DNA of 21,166 bases from a virus: the IMG/VR virus record IMGVR_UViG_3300025617_000139, positions 1-21,166 of that record; one strand, written 5' to 3'. Numbering within the stretch: the stretch's first letter is position 1; each line of letters starts with the position of its first letter. Under the pieces are notes generated by a model. It did not search any database, was not told the DNA's origin, and was given only the letters and a program-made list of their open reading frames with translations. Both the position numbers and the translations under genes were made by a program. This document shows positions 17,861-21,166 of this stretch, one piece after another.

Positions 17861-19376
17861 TGTCCTCAATGGTGCCATCGGGGAGATGCGGGAGAAGAGC
17901 AAGCTCCGGTTGTATCAGGAGGACCCGAACGCTTGGCTGCATGACGTGCTGGGTAAACGGTGGTATTCCAAACAGCTCGAAATCGTAGAAAATTTTTTAA
18001 GTAATACGCGGACGGCAGTCAAGTCGGCTAACGGGTGTGGGAAGTCCGCTGTGGTGGCAGACCTTATTACTTGGCTTATCGCAACGAGGGAGCCCAAGGA
18101 GACGTTGTGCATTATCTCCGCGCCCACGCTGTCGCAGATTCAGAAGGTGATCTTCGCGTACCTCAAGGCGAACAAGGGTTTGGCTGAGGTGCGGGGCAAC
18201 CCAGTGCCGGGTCGCATTACAGAAACTCTGGACTGGAAGTTGGATACGGAGTACGGCCAGGAGTTCTTGGCGTTTGGTAAGCGCCCCAGCGACCAGGACA
18301 TTGTGAGTTCGTTCCAGGGAACAAGGAAGCTCAATACGTTCGTGTTCCTCGACGAGGCTGGTGGTTTGCCGCCGGAGATGTTTACTGCTGCGGAATCGGT
18401 GATGACTTCTATGGGTTCGAAGATTCTTGCGATCGGCAACCCTGACCGTAGAGGTACAGAGTTCCACCGCATCTTCACCGACCCGCGGTTGATGCAGGAC
18501 TGGTCACTCAATAGTATTAGCGCGTTTGATTTACCAACGTTTACGGACGAAAGTGTTTATAAGGATGAGGCCCACCAACAGAAGTTGTTGGATGGTTTAA
18601 CCTCCGTCGAGTGGGTGGAGCACAAGAAACGTGCTTGGGGCGAGGACTCTGCTCGCTACAAGGCTAAGGTGCTGGGTGAGTTCCCGGACGAAGCGGACAA
18701 CACGTTCTTTACGCAGAAAACTATTGACGCTGGTTTCGATACGGTTATCGAGTCAGATGATGCGATTAGGCCAACGCTCGGGCTTGACGTTGCACGCTTT
18801 GGTTCGGACGAGAACGTGCTGTATGAAAACCGTGGCGGGAGGGTGCGTTGCATCGATCGCTGGTCCAAGCTAGACTTAATCGAAACAGCAAGGAGGGTAC
18901 ATGACCACGGACAAAGACTTGTGGCAGGTGTTATCAACATTGACGTTAACGGTGTGGGTGGGGGTGTTGTTGACGCTCTGGTTCGTCTGGACGATTTTAA
19001 TGATTCCGTTTATGATATTGGCGCTATTAATGGATCTCATGCTTCGCCTGATTCGGCGCGGTGGACGAACGCAAGGGCGTGGCACTATGACACGTTCCGA
19101 GAACTCCTTGCAAACGGGCGCTTGGACCTAGACTACGACGACACCACACTGCGTGACGAGATGATAAGCCAGACTTATAAGTTCAGCCAGCGTGGTTCTA
19201 TCACTATGACAAGTAAGGATGACATGCGACGAAGCGGTGTGTCCTCCCCTGACTCCTTGGATGCTGCCATCCTCTCCACCATCTCGCACGAGTCGGAAGG
19301 TCCCCGACCGGGTGACATTGTGCAGATGGAAGAGGTTATCCAGGAGCACCCGTTCTATACCGCTTCTTACTGGTAA
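17841..19376 (+). CDS. Terminase large subunit
   Basis: A 511-residue packaging motor. N-terminal ATPase: Walker A SANGCGKS (62-69), Walker B FVFLDEA (167-173) with catalytic Glu172, coupling motif ILAIGNP (195-201). C-terminal RNase H-like nuclease: LDVARFGSDENV with Asp316, VINIDVNGVGGGVVDAL with Asp368, and SPDSLDAAIL with Asp471/Asp474. Length is normal. The start ATG 17841 is inside the small-subunit gene with GGGAAG ahead. It pumps DNA into the prohead and cuts it, docking on the portal encoded next. Confidence 0.95.
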   Translation: MPTYLDDVLNGAIGEMREKSKLRLYQEDPNAWLHDVLGKRWYSKQLEIVENFLSNTRTAVKSANGCGKSAVVADLITWLIATREPKETLCIISAPTLSQIQKVIFAYLKANKGLAEVRGNPVPGRITETLDWKLDTEYGQEFLAFGKRPSDQDIVSSFQGTRKLNTFVFLDEAGGLPPEMFTAAESVMTSMGSKILAIGNPDRRGTEFHRIFTDPRLMQDWSLNSISAFDLPTFTDESVYKDEAHQQKLLDGLTSVEWVEHKKRAWGEDSARYKAKVLGEFPDEADNTFFTQKTIDAGFDTVIESDDAIRPTLGLDVARFGSDENVLYENRGGRVRCIDRWSKLDLIETARRVHDHGQRLVAGVINIDVNGVGGGVVDALVRLDDFNDSVYDIGAINGSHASPDSARWTNARAWHYDTFRELLANGRLDLDYDDTTLRDEMISQTYKFSQRGSITMTSKDDMRRSGVSSPDSLDAAILSTISHESEGPRPGDIVQMEEVIQEHPFYTASYW

Positions 19377-19385
19377 GATTATTAC

Positions 19386-20870
19386 ATGGGTATTTTCGAT
19401 AGGTTTACTGGCGCTTCTGACGAATCTGTAGAACTTTTAGAGCAGATTCAGGAGCTTTCTCAAAACAACCAAATGCTAGCCGAGAGCTACTCGGCCCTTG
19501 CTCGCGCAACACTGGAGTTCGACGAGCAGGGTTGGTCACCACTGAATCAGTTCTCGCAGACCGCTATGCGACTGGAGGATGTGAAGGTTGTGGCCCGACA
19601 GGCTCGGAGGCAGACAGCATCTAACCCAGTACTCAAGCGCGGTGCCATGCTGCGCTCGAGCTATGTGTTTGGCAAGGGTTATAAGATGTCCTCACGGAAC
19701 CGGCCGCTTCCGCCCCGGTTCATGGACATCATTAATGACCCAATCAACCAGAAGGTACTCTTTAGCGAAGGAGCGTCGAAGAAGAATGAACGATCCCTAT
19801 TTACTGACGGGAATTTCTTTGTCCGTTATGACCGTCGCAATCGTCGTTTCTCTCGTGTTCCCCTAGACGAGATCACGGGTTGGGCCACCGACCCAGACGA
19901 CCCGGAGATTATCCGGTACTACCTGCGCGAATATGAGATGCGTCAACCGGTAACGGACCCGTATAGCAATTACACTGCGGAAACCCGCAAGGTCTGGTAC
20001 CCGTTGGATTACACGAGTAATCCGGTGGCGCAGATTAACAACATCCCGGTTGACCGTAACTTTGTCATTATTGACACCAAGGCCAACGACGAGACCGGTG
20101 GACTGTGGGGTCTGCCCGACTCGCTGCCCGCCTTGCCGTGGTCGTGGGCTTACTCGGAGTACCTCAAGGATGGCTCGAAGATGCTGAAGGCTCTTTCGGG
20201 TATCGCTTGGCAGGTCAAGACCAAAACAGCTAAGGGTGGAGCGAACATCTCCTCCAAGCTCATCAACAACAAAGAGGTGGCGGCCACAGCGGTTACCGGC
20301 TCTGACATTGAGCTAAACGCTATGCCCCGCAATAACACCATTGACTTGGCCACGGGACGCCCGTTGGCCGCTATGGCGGCTACAGCCATGGAGGTTTCGG
20401 TAGAAGCACTCCTGTCTGGCCCTGGTGCCGAAGGTGGCGGGGGAACTCAGGTTCTCGACCAGTCCACCCTGAACGCTGCTTATGCACGCCAGGGTAACTG
20501 GGAGGACTTCTTTGTCCGGGTGTTGCGTGTGATTGGCGTGCCCGACCCCAGCGTTACGTTCAACAACATTATTGTGGACCCTGCTTACCGCACGATCCAG
20601 TCGCTTGGTCAAGCGTGGATGACCGGACTCTTCGGCACCGATGTTATGCAGGCCGCCATGGCGGAGCAGTTGGGTATCGAAGCACCCGGTCCAGTGCCCT
20701 CCGGAGCCCAGGTTCCTAACAATGATGGCAGTGCGCCTAGTGGCGGAAGAACTCTTGGCTCTGGCGACCCGAACAACGTTGCAACTTCGCAAGGCAACTC
20801 GGGTGCCGGGCTTGACGATCTATCAGACGGTGATAATAATCCAAGGGACCTACAAAACAATCCACGATAA
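19386..20870 (+). CDS. Portal protein
   Basis: A 494-residue protein right after the large terminase. An N-terminal helical region with two charged coils, then the portal core: ARQARRQTASNPVLKRGAM, FGKGYKMSSRNRPLPP, FTDGNFFVRYDRRNRRFSRVPLDEI, later SWAYSEYLKDGSKMLKALSG and the SVEALLSGPGAEGGGGT motif. The C-terminal tail is Gly/Ser/Asn-rich and disordered. It forms the 12-subunit ring through which DNA enters and leaves. A 6-bp stem (CACGAT 20863-20868, ATCGTG 20874-20879) overlaps the stop. Start ATG 19386 lies 9 bases after the terminase stop. Confidence 0.92.
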   Translation: MGIFDRFTGASDESVELLEQIQELSQNNQMLAESYSALARATLEFDEQGWSPLNQFSQTAMRLEDVKVVARQARRQTASNPVLKRGAMLRSSYVFGKGYKMSSRNRPLPPRFMDIINDPINQKVLFSEGASKKNERSLFTDGNFFVRYDRRNRRFSRVPLDEITGWATDPDDPEIIRYYLREYEMRQPVTDPYSNYTAETRKVWYPLDYTSNPVAQINNIPVDRNFVIIDTKANDETGGLWGLPDSLPALPWSWAYSEYLKDGSKMLKALSGIAWQVKTKTAKGGANISSKLINNKEVAATAVTGSDIELNAMPRNNTIDLATGRPLAAMAATAMEVSVEALLSGPGAEGGGGTQVLDQSTLNAAYARQGNWEDFFVRVLRVIGVPDPSVTFNNIIVDPAYRTIQSLGQAWMTGLFGTDVMQAAMAEQLGIEAPGPVPSGAQVPNNDGSAPSGGRTLGSGDPNNVATSQGNSGAGLDDLSDGDNNPRDLQNNPR

Positions 20871-20892
20871 TAAATCGTGATAATATTGTTAC

Positions 20893-21166
20893 ATGGCAAA
20901 TTTGTTCACGGAGTCTGGTTCTGCCCCTGTTAAATCCGGCAACAACTGGCGTGCTGTTCTTATCACCCCGGGCAAAGGGTCTTCAGGTGTGTACACCGAA
21001 GCAATGCTCAAAGAGTATGGCCCGAAGGCTTTCAAGAAGGGCACGCACTCTTATGTCGATCACCCTCGTAGCGAGGAGGACATTCGCTCACCCAAGAATC
21101 TAATCGGTGTTTTAGCTGAAGACGCTCGCTACGAAAAGGGAGTTGGGCTTGTTGCCGAACTAGAGG
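20893..21166 (+). CDS. Capsid maturation protease, N-terminal part
   Basis: The first 91 residues of a protein cut by the window's end. The sequence starts MANLFTESGSAPVKSGNNWR, then AVLITPGKGSSGVYTEAML, then GTHSYVDHPRSEEDIRSPKN and a LIGVLAEDARYEKGVGLVAEL strand. This N-terminus, with YVDHPRSEED and IGVLAEDARY, matches actinophage prohead proteases as I know them; a candidate catalytic His is in HSYVDH. It follows the portal as usual, and would trim scaffold and capsid. Confidence 0.75.
   Translation, partial: MANLFTESGSAPVKSGNNWRAVLITPGKGSSGVYTEAMLKEYGPKAFKKGTHSYVDHPRSEEDIRSPKNLIGVLAEDARYEKGVGLVAELE

Noticed and set aside
17997-18511. Leftward frames of 123-156 codons opposite the large terminase
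   Set aside because: The plus-strand frame has the complete terminase motifs; the antisense frames have no ribosome site or domain.

Overview
The window reads as a 21 kb piece of a double-stranded DNA tailed-phage genome (a free phage or a prophage; no bacterial genes are visible). A WhiB-type Fe-S regulator domain, an r1t-like holin, short overlapping genes and frequent GTG starts point to a host in the Actinobacteria (Actinomycetota). By eye the base composition is moderate rather than extremely GC-rich, so I do not name a genus.

Layout. (1) 1-604, rightward: end of a lysis module, with a possible 26-residue microprotein, a two-helix membrane protein and an r1t-type holin. (2) 634-666: a perfect 14-bp hairpin that can end transcription from both sides. 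(3) 684-15227, leftward: a very dense early operon read from a promoter near 15270-15298. Its promoter-proximal part is a chain of small unknown genes coupled by 1-, 4- or 8-base start/stop overlaps. Then come a short sliding-clamp homologue, an adenine and a cytosine methyltransferase separated by tandem hairpins, small zinc-ribbon genes, an HTH protein, an SNF2-type helicase, a zinc-finger/WhiB fusion, an ERF annealing protein, a RecB-like nuclease, SSB, tRNA-Asn, a primase-helicase, an unusual two-module protein and a RuvC-like resolvase. (4) 15228-17192: a control region holding small leftward genes and at least five copies of a composite repeat (TGTCAAGSCGACACGCCG plus GTTACCAAATCGTTAT) with many dyads, a candidate replication origin or repressor-binding array. 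(5) 17193-17336: a 47-residue leftward gene whose start lies 17 bp from the start of the rightward late genes. (6) 17354-21166, rightward: terminase small and large subunits, portal, and the first part of a capsid maturation protease.

Working together. The leftward genes make a replication and recombination set: primase-helicase, SSB, clamp, ERF annealase, RecB-like nuclease, SNF2 helicase and resolvase, with two methyltransferases and a WhiB-type regulator. No DNA polymerase, integrase or recognisable repressor is in the window. Packaging and head genes run in the opposite direction from the far side of the repeat region. At least fifteen genes here encode fewer than 60 residues, and most are supported by exact stop/start overlaps with their neighbours. 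The most unusual signals are the composite repeat array, the duplicated zinc module fused to WhiB, the methyltransferase-flanking hairpins with a shared loop, and the leaderless divergent start at 17337-17353.
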